DNA of 42,522 bases from Bacteroidales bacterium UBA5342 (GCA_002408065.1 DHQI01000099.1:716-43237), one strand, 5' to 3'. Positions 8,915 through 18,545 are shown, counted from the first letter of the stretch. The notes: generated by a model from the letters alone, not told the origin. Program-made: numbers and translations.

Positions 8915-11350
8915 TTACTCCTTAATAAAACCCCTCACATACGTATCCGTTGACGTATTGAGGTGCAGAATATAGAGTCCGGTTTCTAAAGACGAAGTAG
9001 CAATGCTGTTGCCATTGTGAAGGCTGCATTCGATTTCCTGTCCGTTCATATTGTACAATTTAAGCGATTCTATGGCGCTTGTTGATGAGATATTAAGCAC
9101 ATCAGTACTTGGGTTAGGGTATACACGCAAGTTATTGGTAGCGCTCTTTGTCGCAGGAACAGAAAGGCTGCTTTGGTTGTCGTCTGAATAGGGATTTATG
9201 ATGTAGCAATTGATACTACGGGGCAGCAGGTTGATGCTGAAATAGTCGTCGTCATAAGCTGTAATGGTGCTCTCTACGCCGGTAATTACCGAAGTGGAAT
9301 CCCAGTAGTGGTGTTCTATAGCCATATTTTCTTTTAGTCCGAGTTGACTAATGTTGACTTCGCCATCGCTAATGTTATTCTCTGTAGTGTTTATTAGCCA
9401 TAATACCAGACAGCTATCTTTAATAAAAGCTGTGGAAGAAACACCATCGAGCAACTTCTTTGTTTGACTGACATACTTGGTGCCTACCAGGTTTTCGGCA
9501 AATTTCTTCATTATGTAATAGGAGCGTATGCGTCGGCCATTTTCGGTAGATGAGAACATAATGGGGCGGGCATAGCTAAAGTTACCCATCCATAGTTCAA
9601 AGAAGCATTCGCCCTGTATGCCCCCCTCGTACATATCACATTTTTTGCTGTATGTTTTTATTTGTTGGGTGATCGGCATTTCGTAAGCGCCGTTGGTAGG
9701 GCCGCCGCTACCGTGGCCACTTTCATCATCAAAAGCCACCTTCCCGGCATTATTGGCTGCTGTTACAAAATCGGACCAAGTTATGTTCGTTGTGTTATAA
9801 TTGTGTGTGCTATAACCGTAGAGGTATTTGTTTGCATCATTAGCTACATAGGCGTTTACAGTGTTGTAAGCTCCTTTGATAGACCACGCTCCGGGATCTA
9901 TGATCAGTGGCATCTCAATATTACGTTCTTTAAGTTCGTCTATCAGCGTCTCAATGGTCGTTTTGGCACGCGCTGCAGTCATTACTTGTGTCCATTCTTT
10001 GGAGGTCGACAGGTAGGTGATGGGCACTTCATTATCACTCATATACTCGATATAGTCAGCTAGAAAACGGCCGTATTTTACAGCATCAAAGGACTTGGTG
10101 CCAGAGGATGTTTCGGTTTCACTATCGTAGGCATAGTCGTAGATGAAAGTCGGGAGGTTGTTTCTGTTGCCTTGACTATAGCCATTATAGTCTGATTTCA
10201 TTGTGGCATAGAATTTTATGTCAGGGTTGGCCAGCTTGATCAGTTTCATCGTTTTAACCTGATCGGCATAGGCGCCGTCAAGATCAAGTTTCCCTTCGGT
10301 CATTTCCTGTAACTTATCATATTTTACACGATAGGTGTTGAAGGGAATATCCATTATAAGCCATTTGATGATCTCGTATTTGTTGGGGGCACTGAGCACG
10401 GCAGGCGCATTCCGTTCCATATCGCCGCCGACCATTATGATGTCTTGCTTGGTATCCAATGCATTGATGCTTATGCTTTGTGTTTCCGGTATCTTGGCAT
10501 CTTCAAAATCAAGAATAGCCTGTGCTAGCTTGTCAATAGATGTATTGATTTGAGCATCTGTTGCCTCGCAATCAGCTTCTGTTGTTTTAGCGTCGTTGAG
10601 ACTTGAAATAAGGGCATCAAAGGCCTCCTGAGGATAGTCGTCGTCACTGTTTTGGGCATTGGTGAGAAGGGTTTCCGCGTCTGAGATTTTATTCCACAGT
10701 GTCAAACGGTTTTCTTCCACCATTGCTAAAGTGATATTGTCAAAATAAAAATACCCACTATTGCTGTACATATACAAGAGCTGTATATCTAGTTTTGCCA
10801 TGTCCTTAGCCGATTCCAGAAAGGGAATATCATTGGCAAACAAAGTGCCATCAGCATAATAGTCGACCGTTTTTGAGGTAAAATTGATGACCGTGGTAAG
10901 GGTATAACTGGTGTTTTTCTGTAGCACTATCTGAGGTGCTCCTTGGCTGAAACCTGAGGGACTGCCCGCATCCATTGTAGTTGCATATTTAATACTTGCA
11001 GATTTTGCGCCTATGTCAATAGATGACAGGTACTGCCCGCTTGAGGCTAGCAAGCTCAACACACAGCTAGCAGAGTTGCGTGAGGCCGAAACATCAAACG
11101 AAAAAGCCAGATGGTCCGATGCTGATGTGAAATCATAATAAACAGATGGCTGACTGCTGTTGTGATTAAATACCAATTGATTGTTTGATACCGTAACTCT
11201 GCCCGAGGTGTTGTATTCTACCCAAGCTTCTGGTAAACCACCATTTGTTTCAAAGGTTTCGGAAAAAATGGCATTACACGAAGTCATTTGCGCTTGCGTT
11301 TGCCAAGAGCAGAAAAGCAAGGAAACTATGAGCAAAAAATTAGTCTTCAT
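8915..11350 (-). CDS. GH30-like glycoside hydrolase with jelly-roll, FIVAR-like and T9SS domains
   Basis: 811 residues with a signal peptide (about 1-20). Residues about 25-210 form a beta-sandwich of the LamG/carbohydrate-binding type. Residues about 215-285 form a three-helix FIVAR-like spacer (evenly spaced Ala, Asp and Leu, with DAKTTEADCEATDAQIN). The TIM barrel follows from about 300 to 610. E452 in YLSTSKEWT fits the acid/base and E543 in AFDDESGHGS the nucleophile, in keeping with clan GH-A and GH30-like enzymes. A beta-sandwich (about 620-725, with LLPRSINCYIINPYS) is typical of the GH30 fold. Residues about 735-811 are a T9SS C-terminal domain (VYPNPSTDVLN). It is probably a surface endo- or exo-acting glycanase. 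Specificity cannot be read, and another GH-A family is possible. Upstream lies the esterase, 28 bases away and in the same direction. Confidence 0.75.
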   Translation of the reverse strand: MKTNFLLIVSLLFCSWQTQAQMTSCNAIFSETFETNGGLPEAWVEYNTSGRVTVSNNQLVFNHNSSQPSVYYDFTSASDHLAFSFDVSASRNSASCVLSLLASSGQYLSSIDIGAKSASIKYATTMDAGSPSGFSQGAPQIVLQKNTSYTLTTVINFTSKTVDYYADGTLFANDIPFLESAKDMAKLDIQLLYMYSNSGYFYFDNITLAMVEENRLTLWNKISDAETLLTNAQNSDDDYPQEAFDALISSLNDAKTTEADCEATDAQINTSIDKLAQAILDFEDAKIPETQSISINALDTKQDIIMVGGDMERNAPAVLSAPNKYEIIKWLIMDIPFNTYRVKYDKLQEMTEGKLDLDGAYADQVKTMKLIKLANPDIKFYATMKSDYNGYSQGNRNNLPTFIYDYAYDSETETSSGTKSFDAVKYGRFLADYIEYMSDNEVPITYLSTSKEWTQVMTAARAKTTIETLIDELKERNIEMPLIIDPGAWSIKGAYNTVNAYVANDANKYLYGYSTHNYNTTNITWSDFVTAANNAGKVAFDDESGHGSGGPTNGAYEMPITQQIKTYSKKCDMYEGGIQGECFFELWMGNFSYARPIMFSSTENGRRIRSYYIMKKFAENLVGTKYVSQTKKLLDGVSSTAFIKDSCLVLWLINTTENNISDGEVNISQLGLKENMAIEHHYWDSTSVITGVESTITAYDDDYFSINLLPRSINCYIINPYSDDNQSSLSVPATKSATNNLRVYPNPSTDVLNISSTSAIESLKLYNMNGQEIECSLHNGNSIATSSLETGLYILHLNTSTDTYVRGFIKE

Positions 11351-11378
11351 TTTAAAGTAAAATTTTATTAGAGTTAAA

Positions 11379-13481
11379 TTATTCTTTTATCATCCGCCTG
11401 GTGGTCATTTTACCATTATGGTCTGATATACAGATGATATATGTGCCACTATTGAGTTGGCTCGTGTCTATAGGGTTATTGTTATTGTTGTTGTGGCTTT
11501 TGTATAGTTGTACGCCACATAGGTCATAAATGCTTACTTCATCCACACTTCCCTCTATATGCAGTAGGTTTGACGTTGGGTTGGGATAGATTTTATGTTC
11601 TTTACATTCCTGCTCAGCTGATAAAGCAGTGTTGGTTTTCTGCTCTATTATCTCTTCAATAAAACGCACCATTTCCCATAAGACATCTTCGTAGGCTTGC
11701 TTACCTTGGTTAAAGAAAGCGTGCACTTCGCCGGGATAGATGACCGCTTCAGCCTGACCTCCTGCTGCATTTATCGCATCAGCAAACAGGGTACTTTGGG
11801 TATAGAGGATGGTATTGTCGGCATCGCCGTGCATCACGATTGTTGCAGGCGGATTTTCTCTAAGGTTAAAAATGGCAGAGTTGGCTTCGGCTGTAGGTGT
11901 TTCTTGTCCGTACCAGTCGTTTCGTCCCCAAGAGTTACCAGCATCATTTAAGAAATCATAAATACCGTTAAAACCGATAAAACCGATGACAGACGAATAA
12001 CGTTGCGAAGCTAATGCCGCCAGAGGTGTACCGGCCGAACCTCCGCTAAAGAATACTTTGGTGGTGTCAAAATTATATTTTTCAGCATTAGCTATAGCCC
12101 ATTGGTAAGCAGCGTCTATATCTTCCATTGCTAAGTTAAATTTACCACTCGATCCTGTACAGCGGTAAGCTATTCCCAAGGTGGCAATGCCTAATTTTTC
12201 AGCCAAATAGGTGTCGTGTGGCGAATAAGAAGCATTGGATGTGGCAGCACTGCCGCCTGACCAACCGCCGCCGTGTACCCAGATATGGATAGGGAGTTTC
12301 CCGTCAACGTTGGTAGGAAGCACCATCTTTAAGGGTAATTTGTGTCCGGCCTGTGGATAGTCTACAGTAGCTATGGCATCAAGTTCTATTTTTTCGTAGG
12401 TGTAATTGTTTTCTGTTTCCACCAGGTAGATGTACTCCGATGTTGCATCGATGTCCACGGCTATATTGTCGGTAGATGTAAGTCCTGTTGTTAGTTTTAC
12501 CGATACTAAAGCACCGTATGGCCAGGGTTCAGAGTTTTTATAGGTGAGTACATTCGCTTCCTTTAGTTCCCACTTTCCTGAAGGTGTTATCTCTCCCTTA
12601 TTGATGCTGACTTCCGGTAAAACAGAGTTGGTGTCAACGGCCAAACTAAAGGTGATTTGTAGCTCTGCATTTTTAGAGATGTTTAATTTCTCTGAAGGAG
12701 ATACTTCTTTTACACTAAATTCTGATTCTACCAGGTCGGCATAGTCTTTAGCCAATCTGTCATACTGAGCTTGAAAATCAGTATCGTTTAAACCATCATC
12801 ATACATTAAAAATTCCACCACCTCTGTTGCTTCGCTGTGTTCGCCATCAATATGGCTGAATATGTTGAATTTAAAGTCGTCATCATTATGCGTAATGGTT
12901 TTGTCCAGTGTACCTGTGATGAAAATGTCTGAGGTGCTGTCAAAATATTTGTAGTTGCGGTTTTCGTCCATCGAGAATCCAATAAAGAAATATCCTCCGT
13001 GTGTGATTTTACCCAAATCGACATCATGGTAATAAGGGTTGCCCCAATGAAGCTTTATAGTGCCGCTGGTGTTCATTATAAGTCTTAAACCGGAGATATT
13101 ACTCCACGATCCATCTAAGACGTAGTTGCCCACTAAGGAGCAGCCTTTATTGGTAGGAGTGGCTTTTCCTACATAAAACACACTGAAGGAATTGTCTTTA
13201 ATAAACTCATTTGTCCCGTCTAGTATCATATGCGAGCCTTCGTTGTAGAAACCAACATTTACTTTTCCCGGGTAGCTTTCTTGCATCTGTTCACCACCTA
13301 AGGCGGATACACTTTGTGTGGCATCGCCATAAGCTTCTATCTGGTTTTCCCATAAAACGACCGAACCGAGGCTGTCTTCTTCAATGCCTTTATTGTTTTC
13401 TAAAAACATAATGGCTGTTTGAGCATTGCTCGTAATGGATAAGGAGATAAAAAATATGAATAATGTCTGTAAAAGTTTCAT
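11379..13481 (-). CDS. Surface carbohydrate esterase: LamG-like, Ig-like and alpha/beta hydrolase domains with T9SS tail
   Basis: 700 residues with a signal peptide (about 1-20). Residues about 22-245 resemble a concanavalin-like (LamG) sandwich. Residues about 255-350 resemble a SbsA/Big_5 Ig-like domain (VSPSEKLNISKNAELQITFS). An alpha/beta hydrolase of the hormone-sensitive lipase/BD-FAE kind follows, with oxyanion motif H403-GGGW, nucleophile S482 in GGSAG, an acid at D553 or D555 in HGDADN, and H587 in GEVHAFF. The last 75 residues are a T9SS domain (IYPNPTSNLLH) with a poly-Asn run. Likely reaction: removal of acetyl or other acyl groups from polysaccharide at the cell surface. It probably shares a transcript with the GH30-like gene 28 bases downstream. 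Its start lies only 25 bases from the inverted-repeat element at 13507-13756, so this element must lie in or beside its promoter. Confidence 0.8.
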   Translation of the reverse strand: MKLLQTLFIFFISLSITSNAQTAIMFLENNKGIEEDSLGSVVLWENQIEAYGDATQSVSALGGEQMQESYPGKVNVGFYNEGSHMILDGTNEFIKDNSFSVFYVGKATPTNKGCSLVGNYVLDGSWSNISGLRLIMNTSGTIKLHWGNPYYHDVDLGKITHGGYFFIGFSMDENRNYKYFDSTSDIFITGTLDKTITHNDDDFKFNIFSHIDGEHSEATEVVEFLMYDDGLNDTDFQAQYDRLAKDYADLVESEFSVKEVSPSEKLNISKNAELQITFSLAVDTNSVLPEVSINKGEITPSGKWELKEANVLTYKNSEPWPYGALVSVKLTTGLTSTDNIAVDIDATSEYIYLVETENNYTYEKIELDAIATVDYPQAGHKLPLKMVLPTNVDGKLPIHIWVHGGGWSGGSAATSNASYSPHDTYLAEKLGIATLGIAYRCTGSSGKFNLAMEDIDAAYQWAIANAEKYNFDTTKVFFSGGSAGTPLAALASQRYSSVIGFIGFNGIYDFLNDAGNSWGRNDWYGQETPTAEANSAIFNLRENPPATIVMHGDADNTILYTQSTLFADAINAAGGQAEAVIYPGEVHAFFNQGKQAYEDVLWEMVRFIEEIIEQKTNTALSAEQECKEHKIYPNPTSNLLHIEGSVDEVSIYDLCGVQLYKSHNNNNNNPIDTSQLNSGTYIICISDHNGKMTTRRMIKE

Positions 13482-13506
13482 TTGGTATGAATGTTTAGTT
13501 TTTATT

Positions 13507-13756
13507 TATGATTATACGGTAGCTTATAGTAAAAGCCAATGAGCACTAGAAGTGCGGCTTATCTCAGCCCGAGGCATCGCCTTGGGAAAAAGACAAAGCG
13601 CTAAATATGAGCCCTGAAAGGGCGGATTAGAAAAAAACAGTTAAATCGTCCTTACAGGGCTCTGTTTTAAAATTACCGTTTTATACCCAAGGCGATGCCT
13701 TGGGCTGAGATAGATAAGGCTTCCAGCCTTTACCTGTAAACTAACGTATAATCATT
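13507..13756. mobile_element. Terminal-inverted-repeat element 1 (MITE-like, no ORF)
   Basis: The ends, read inward, are ATGATTATACGGTAGCTTAT (from 13508) and, on the other strand, ATGATTATACGTTAGTTTAC (from 13755). The similarity continues to about 30 bases. Eight-base copies of GTTTTTAT flank it at 13498-13505 and 13757-13764, one base off the left end, which fits a target-site duplication although the sequence is AT-rich. Inside is a second long dyad: CAGCCCGAGGCATCGCCTTGGG near 13565-13586 against its reverse complement near 13685-13706 with one mismatch, and an inner GAGCCCTG/CAGGGCTC pair. It encodes nothing I can see. The same ends occur at 30204-30903, 30318-30774 and 34121-34351. Confidence 0.7.
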
Positions 13757-13823
13757 GTTTTTATACTGTTTCATCTATATGGGATCTAAATCAATATTCA
13801 AAAAGTTGCTTACTTATACCTAT

Positions 13824-13853
13824 AAAAGCCCGATAGATTATCTACCGGGCTTT
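13824..13853 (-). terminator. Terminator after the large beta-helix gene
   Basis: The arms AAAGCCCGATAGA (13825-13837) and TCTACCGGGCTTT (13841-13853) pair with one wobble around a 3-base loop. On the minus strand the 3' arm ends in TTTT, 21 bases after the stop at 13875. It should end the minus-strand transcript before the esterase gene, implying a separate promoter for the latter. Confidence 0.7.
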
Positions 13854-13874
13854 GTATGGTGTTGAACAGGAATA

Positions 13875-16805
13875 TTATTTTATGATGAGTGTTTCAGGTG
13901 CACACATCGCTCCGTTTTTATCTGTTCCTTTAAGGATGTAAATGCCTTTTTTAAGTGTGCTTACATTTACTTGCTGTTGTGCGACCTTGGCGGTGTAAAC
14001 CAATTGTCCTGCCAGGTTGTAAACAGCCATTTGTGTCACATCACCATCAATATATATAATATCGGATGCAGGATTAGGATAGATCTTGAATTGCTTCAAA
14101 GCCTCAGCGTCCTTGATGGCCGACGGTTCATTCCCAGCTTCGAATGCTCCAATACTTGGATTACTGTTACGCTCGTTGCCGGCGATGTCGTACTTTGGGG
14201 CAATGCTTGCCAATGCTTTACCAGATACACTTGTACCTTCTGCTATCACATAATTTACACCACTTTTAGTGTTAAAAATCTCAGGGTAAGCACCGTCCAT
14301 TCTGAAAGCAACTTCCACATCATTGTAAGCCAGACCCGGGAAGATGTCATTGTCAGTTTCTACAAAGCCATATTGAGCGCTCATGACATTATTAGTGCTG
14401 TCGCCAAATGCTGTGCGTGCTTCAGGGATATAAATACTGTAATATGCTGCAGTAGTAGTTGCTGATCCACCTACAAAAAGGTTATTGGCAATAGTGCATT
14501 GAGCATTTACTGTATCTAGTATCATTACGGCAGATTGTGGTAATGCAAGCTCTGTACGCAAAGCACTATCTCCAATGAAGGTGTTGTTTACTAATATCAA
14601 GGATGTAGAATCAGTACTTGGCGTAAATGAGATAACATTACCTTGGATAATAGTAGAATCAATATTATTACTACCCCATTGTTCAGCTGCTTTTACACAA
14701 TGTGAAAATACACAATTAGTTGCACTGAATGAAGTGTTTTTAGATAGTGTGATTGGTGAATTATTAACATTTCTATTGATGGCTGTCATATCACCGATAT
14801 AACAATCTTCCAATACGATAGAAGTTTCTCCATTGGTTGCTTGTATTAATGCTCCGGAGCGAGCTATTCCTCGTTCCATATTACATCGCTTCATGGTCAC
14901 ATTAACTTTACTATTGTAGATTAGATTGAATAAAGCGCCACCATTGTCATTGGTAAATCCGAAATTACGGAAGGTCATATCTTCTATTTCAAGAGAAATA
15001 CTCCCTGTGCCAGCATTTTGTATGGTTTGGAAAACACGACCAGCTCCACGACCTTTATCTTGTACCACATAGTCAAAACCGGCATCATTTTTCATTTGGT
15101 AAACGCTTTGCGCAGCACTGCTACCTTTAATGACTACTTTGATATCTTCCTCACGTGAAAAGTTAAAACTAGAAGAGCTCTGATTGGTAATGGTATCATT
15201 TACGTCGATTATATACACGAGGGACACGCCGTCATTTACGGCATAGCTAGCTGCTGTAGGTAGTGTCGCTAGAGCTCGTTCTTCCGTTAAACCATCGTTT
15301 GAATTGTCGCCATTGGCACGAACATAATATGTTATTGTATCTGCACCAATGTAGAGATCTTGGTAGACCTCAGGAGCAGCTTCGTACTCATCGTTTCCGG
15401 CTTGCTTGGCAGTGATCGTTACGGTACCTATCCCCACAGGAGTCACCACATTGCCACTTACAGTGGCTATATTATCGTCGGAGCTGGTGTAGGTGACGGT
15501 AAGGCCTGAGCTTGCAGTGTCTATCAGTGTGATGGGGCTTGCTTGCGATAAACGTACATTGGTAAAGTCTTCGAAAGTGATAAACTGAGGTGTTTTAGCT
15601 CCGGAAGCCACATACTCAACAGCCCCTATGCAGCCGGGGTTGGAACGGATGGTACCTTTGATGTCGGTCGCGGTTTGTACGCTGGCCAGGGCTTGACCAA
15701 CAACTGAATCGCCCATTGCAGTGGCGTAAACAAGACCATTGCTTGTAGTGTCGAAATGCAATGTCAGGCCGTCATCTTCAAGCACAAAGTCGAGCTCTGC
15801 CGAGTTGTATTCCAGTGTTGGTGATATTAAGTTACCTTCCAGAGGAAAGTTTTCGGTGGCTACGGCTGTAAGTATATTGTTAGTACACGGGCTTGTGTAA
15901 GGGCCGTTGTAGGCAATAATGTCGTTGTAGTCGGCTGCTTCGGCAGTTTTGCTACCGCAAATCAGGTTATTGGTAAAGGTGATGTTCGATTTACTCATTA
16001 TGAGTCCTTGTCGGTTGCTGATGGTACCGCCACTATTCACAATGCCGCAGTCTACGAAGGTATTATTGGTAAAATCTACAAGTACGCTGCTGCTATTTTG
16101 ATTGCAGTGTAAGAGGATGCCTGTTGTATTGGCATTACCACTGATATATTCTCTGACACAATTGATAAACATACAGTTTTTCATAGTCACAGAACCGGTA
16201 GAGGCAATAAAGAAGATATTTGAGTTATTGGTGGTGGTAATATCAATAAAATTACATTCGTTACAAGTCAGTTTATTGTTGTTTTTGATGGCCGTAATGG
16301 TGCCAAATGTTCCGATAAAGTTAGAGAATGCCACGCGGTTAGCCGTAATCTCCTGACTGCTGCCTCTCATATCCATAAGCCCTTGACCACCGGCTGTTCC
16401 TAAAGCTGCACCATAGTTTCTTAGGTGGAGGTCGTTGAGGCTAATGCTGATGTTCGTTGAGCTCGAGATGAGTTGTCTCCCTGTCGTAGACAAACTCTCG
16501 GCACCTTCCAGAATGGTGGCATTGGCGCCTTGTCCGTTTATGGTGAGAGTCACATTGCTGATGCTTAGTTTGTTGGCAATGAATGTGCCTTCGCCAATAT
16601 TGATAGTGAAATCATTGTTTTCTGCATTGGCAGTATAAGCGGCCGTAGCAGCTGCCACGGCTGTGCTGATAGAGTCGAATGGCGTTTCAAGAGAGAGCCC
16701 GTCGTTGGTATTGCTACCTGTGGTCTCTACATAGTAAGTAATGCTCTCAGCGCTGAGTGCAAAACTCATTAAACAGGCAGTAATAAACAGAGTTAATCTT
16801 TTCAT
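13875..16805 (-). CDS. Double right-handed beta-helix surface protein with Ig-like linker and T9SS domain
   Basis: 976 residues with a signal peptide (about 1-19). A first module (about 20-405) begins YYVETTGSNTNDGLS and consists of short Asn-rich strands typical of parallel beta-helix (PbH1) proteins, for example FTNNTFVDCGIV and MKNCMFINC. A bacterial Ig-like (Big_2) domain follows (about 410-490, with SSDDNIATVSGNVVTP). A second beta-helix module (about 495-895) begins YYVRANGDNSNDGLT. The last 75 residues are a T9SS domain (IYPNPASDIIY). Beta-helix folds of this kind occur in polysaccharide lyases (such as PL6), hydrolases and binding proteins. I see no catalytic set I could name, so both enzyme and glycan-binding roles remain open. 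The first module is closely similar to the neighbouring 483-residue protein, showing tandem duplication. Confidence 0.75.
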   Translation of the reverse strand: MKRLTLFITACLMSFALSAESITYYVETTGSNTNDGLSLETPFDSISTAVAAATAAYTANAENNDFTINIGEGTFIANKLSISNVTLTINGQGANATILEGAESLSTTGRQLISSSTNISISLNDLHLRNYGAALGTAGGQGLMDMRGSSQEITANRVAFSNFIGTFGTITAIKNNNKLTCNECNFIDITTTNNSNIFFIASTGSVTMKNCMFINCVREYISGNANTTGILLHCNQNSSSVLVDFTNNTFVDCGIVNSGGTISNRQGLIMSKSNITFTNNLICGSKTAEAADYNDIIAYNGPYTSPCTNNILTAVATENFPLEGNLISPTLEYNSAELDFVLEDDGLTLHFDTTSNGLVYATAMGDSVVGQALASVQTATDIKGTIRSNPGCIGAVEYVASGAKTPQFITFEDFTNVRLSQASPITLIDTASSGLTVTYTSSDDNIATVSGNVVTPVGIGTVTITAKQAGNDEYEAAPEVYQDLYIGADTITYYVRANGDNSNDGLTEERALATLPTAASYAVNDGVSLVYIIDVNDTITNQSSSSFNFSREEDIKVVIKGSSAAQSVYQMKNDAGFDYVVQDKGRGAGRVFQTIQNAGTGSISLEIEDMTFRNFGFTNDNGGALFNLIYNSKVNVTMKRCNMERGIARSGALIQATNGETSIVLEDCYIGDMTAINRNVNNSPITLSKNTSFSATNCVFSHCVKAAEQWGSNNIDSTIIQGNVISFTPSTDSTSLILVNNTFIGDSALRTELALPQSAVMILDTVNAQCTIANNLFVGGSATTTAAYYSIYIPEARTAFGDSTNNVMSAQYGFVETDNDIFPGLAYNDVEVAFRMDGAYPEIFNTKSGVNYVIAEGTSVSGKALASIAPKYDIAGNERNSNPSIGAFEAGNEPSAIKDAEALKQFKIYPNPASDIIYIDGDVTQMAVYNLAGQLVYTAKVAQQQVNVSTLKKGIYILKGTDKNGAMCAPETLIIK

Positions 16806-16840
16806 AATGCTAATATTTAAAGGTGAGAAAACTGAAAAAA

Positions 16841-16927
16841 GAACTCAGTAGAAGACCTCAAAGAATCTATTCAAAAAACTTTAACCTCAAAAAAGATTTT
16901 TATGCAGTTCAGTCAACTACTGAGTTC
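16841..16927. repeat. 11-bp inverted repeat between the two beta-helix genes
   Basis: GAACTCAGTAG at 16841-16851 is perfectly reverse-repeated at 16917-16927 with 65 bases between. It nearly spans the 128-bp gap between the paralogues and could form a long-range RNA stem after the 483-residue gene stop (16934). Function unknown. Confidence 0.45.
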
Positions 16928-16933
16928 AGGATA

Positions 16934-18385
16934 TTATTTTTTAATGATGCGTTCAATGGAAATATTACCATCTGCAGTGCTCTGGCACTTGGCAAAGTAG
17001 AGGCCTTTAGCTAATGAGCTAAGATCTACCTGTCCATTTTGTACGCTAAGAGTGCGTACTACCTGACCAGAGGTGTTGAATAGCGTAAGGCTGGAAATTT
17101 CACCATCAATGTACAAAATATCCTGTACAGGGTTAGGGTAGAGTTTTATCACTTCATTCTGATTGCTGATAAGCTCTACAGGACCTCCTGGATCTTCAAC
17201 ATACTCTACAGCACCAATGCAACCGGGGATTTCTCTGGCAGTACCGGTGATGTCAAATGTGGTCTGTGTTGAATCTGTGGCTTGTCCTACTACCGAGTCG
17301 CCCATAGCTGTGGCATATATAAGGCCGGTAGCTGTGGTGTCAAAGTCTATTTCAGTGCCATCCATTACAAAATCAATTTCTGGAGAAGTGGCTGTTAATG
17401 TATCAGATATAAAATTGCTTTCTAATGGAAAAGCTGTTTGAGCGATAGAGCCAAAGATATTGTTTGAGCAAGGGCTGGTGTATCCGTTATACGCTACTAT
17501 GTCATTAAAGTCGGTGGCGTCAGCAGCTTTACTTTCAATCATTAGGTTGTTAGTGAAGGTCATATTCGACTTGCTGAAAATAACACATTGACGTGCTGCT
17601 ATAGTGTACCCGTTATTAACAATACCACATCCTATAAAAGTATTATTGGTGAAGTTGACCATGATAGTAGAGGCGTTAGCATTCTCATACGATAGCACTG
17701 CACCTTTGAATGCTGTTACATTAGTCGTATATTCTCTGACACAGTTAATAAACATACAGTTTTTAAAGGTCGCAGAACCATTAAATAAAAGGAAACAAGA
17801 AGTGTTGTTGGTAGCTGTTAGGTCTTGGAAGGTACATTCGTTAAAATTGACTTTGTTCCCGTTTTTTAGCGCTGTAAGAGTCCCGAAAGTACCTGTGAAG
17901 TTAGAAAATACAACCCTGTTGGCATTGACTTCCTGACTTGTACCTCTCATATCCATAAGGGCTAGTCCTGAGCTTGTGCCGATGGCAGCACCATAGTTCC
18001 TTACGGTCAAATCATTTAAGGTGAACACAACATTGGTTGATGAGGTGAAGACTTGTTTACCAGTGCTTGATAATGTCTCAGTACCTTGCAAAATGGTAGC
18101 ATTAGCTCCTTGACCATTAATGCTTACTGATACATTACTGATAGATAAGCCACTTTCGGTAAAGGTACCTGCACCCACTTCAATGATGAAGTCATTATTT
18201 GCATTATCAGTCGCGTAGGCAGCTGTAGCAGAATCGATGGCTGTGCTTATTGAATCAAAGGCATTTTCGATAGAAAGACCATCATTTTCACTACTACCCG
18301 TAGTTTCTACATAGTAGGTAATGGTCTCTGCGCTGAGTGCTAGACTTATTAGACTAACAGCGATAAATAGAATCATTTTTTTCAT
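16934..18385 (-). CDS. Right-handed beta-helix surface protein with T9SS domain
   Basis: 483 residues with a signal peptide (about 1-19), one parallel beta-helix module (about 20-400) and a T9SS domain (about 408-483, LYPNPVQDILY). The module matches the first module of the 976-residue neighbour along its whole length by eye. Shared short stretches include INGQGANATIL, KNCMFINCVREY, YATAMGDSVVGQA and PGCIGAVEYV. Like its paralogue it may bind or cleave a polysaccharide, but no active site is evident. It follows the DUF4998 lipoprotein gene after 208 bases of structured DNA, and the 976-residue gene follows it by 128 bases. The pair may be read from the PUL promoter or from its own. Confidence 0.75.
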   Translation of the reverse strand: MKKMILFIAVSLISLALSAETITYYVETTGSSENDGLSIENAFDSISTAIDSATAAYATDNANNDFIIEVGAGTFTESGLSISNVSVSINGQGANATILQGTETLSSTGKQVFTSSTNVVFTLNDLTVRNYGAAIGTSSGLALMDMRGTSQEVNANRVVFSNFTGTFGTLTALKNGNKVNFNECTFQDLTATNNTSCFLLFNGSATFKNCMFINCVREYTTNVTAFKGAVLSYENANASTIMVNFTNNTFIGCGIVNNGYTIAARQCVIFSKSNMTFTNNLMIESKAADATDFNDIVAYNGYTSPCSNNIFGSIAQTAFPLESNFISDTLTATSPEIDFVMDGTEIDFDTTATGLIYATAMGDSVVGQATDSTQTTFDITGTAREIPGCIGAVEYVEDPGGPVELISNQNEVIKLYPNPVQDILYIDGEISSLTLFNTSGQVVRTLSVQNGQVDLSSLAKGLYFAKCQSTADGNISIERIIKK

Positions 18386-18437
18386 AGTACAAAGTTGTTT
18401 AGAGTTAAAAGAAGATGTTTATTCTCAATAAAAATGC

Positions 18438-18545
18438 TTAAGTAGTTGATATGTAATAAGCAAGCTTGCTGCTGTTGATGGACTACTTAAATAAGCGATA
18501 ATGCTTTTTATACTACCTCATAATATCAGTATTACGAGGTAGTAT
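18438..18545. repeat. Cluster of dyads upstream of the beta-helix genes
   Basis: Three nested signals lie here. TTAAGTAGT (18438-18446) pairs with ACTACTTAA (18482-18490). The perfect 12-bp palindrome AGCAAGCTTGCT lies at 18459-18470. A strong hairpin lies at 18510-18545, with 16-base arms, one mismatch and a 4-base loop. On the minus strand the hairpin is followed by A-rich rather than T-rich sequence, so it is not a classical terminator for the lipoprotein gene ending at 18594. It could be an mRNA-processing or stability element separating the sus operon from the beta-helix genes. Confidence 0.5.

Larger units (their letters stand above)
13482..13874. other. Intergenic region filled by an inverted-repeat element and a terminator
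   Basis: This gap between the beta-helix gene stop (13875) and the esterase start (13481) holds the terminator at 13824-13853 and the 250-bp element at 13507-13756. Only about 90 bases belong to neither. No open frame of note is present. Confidence 0.7.

Noticed and set aside
9662..10063. A 133-codon frame on the plus strand inside the GH30-like gene
   Set aside because: It lies wholly opposite a gene with clear domains, and its translation has no protein-like features.
13971..14465. A 164-codon plus-strand frame opposite the 976-residue beta-helix gene
   Set aside because: It is an antisense frame within a well-supported gene and has no recognisable motif.
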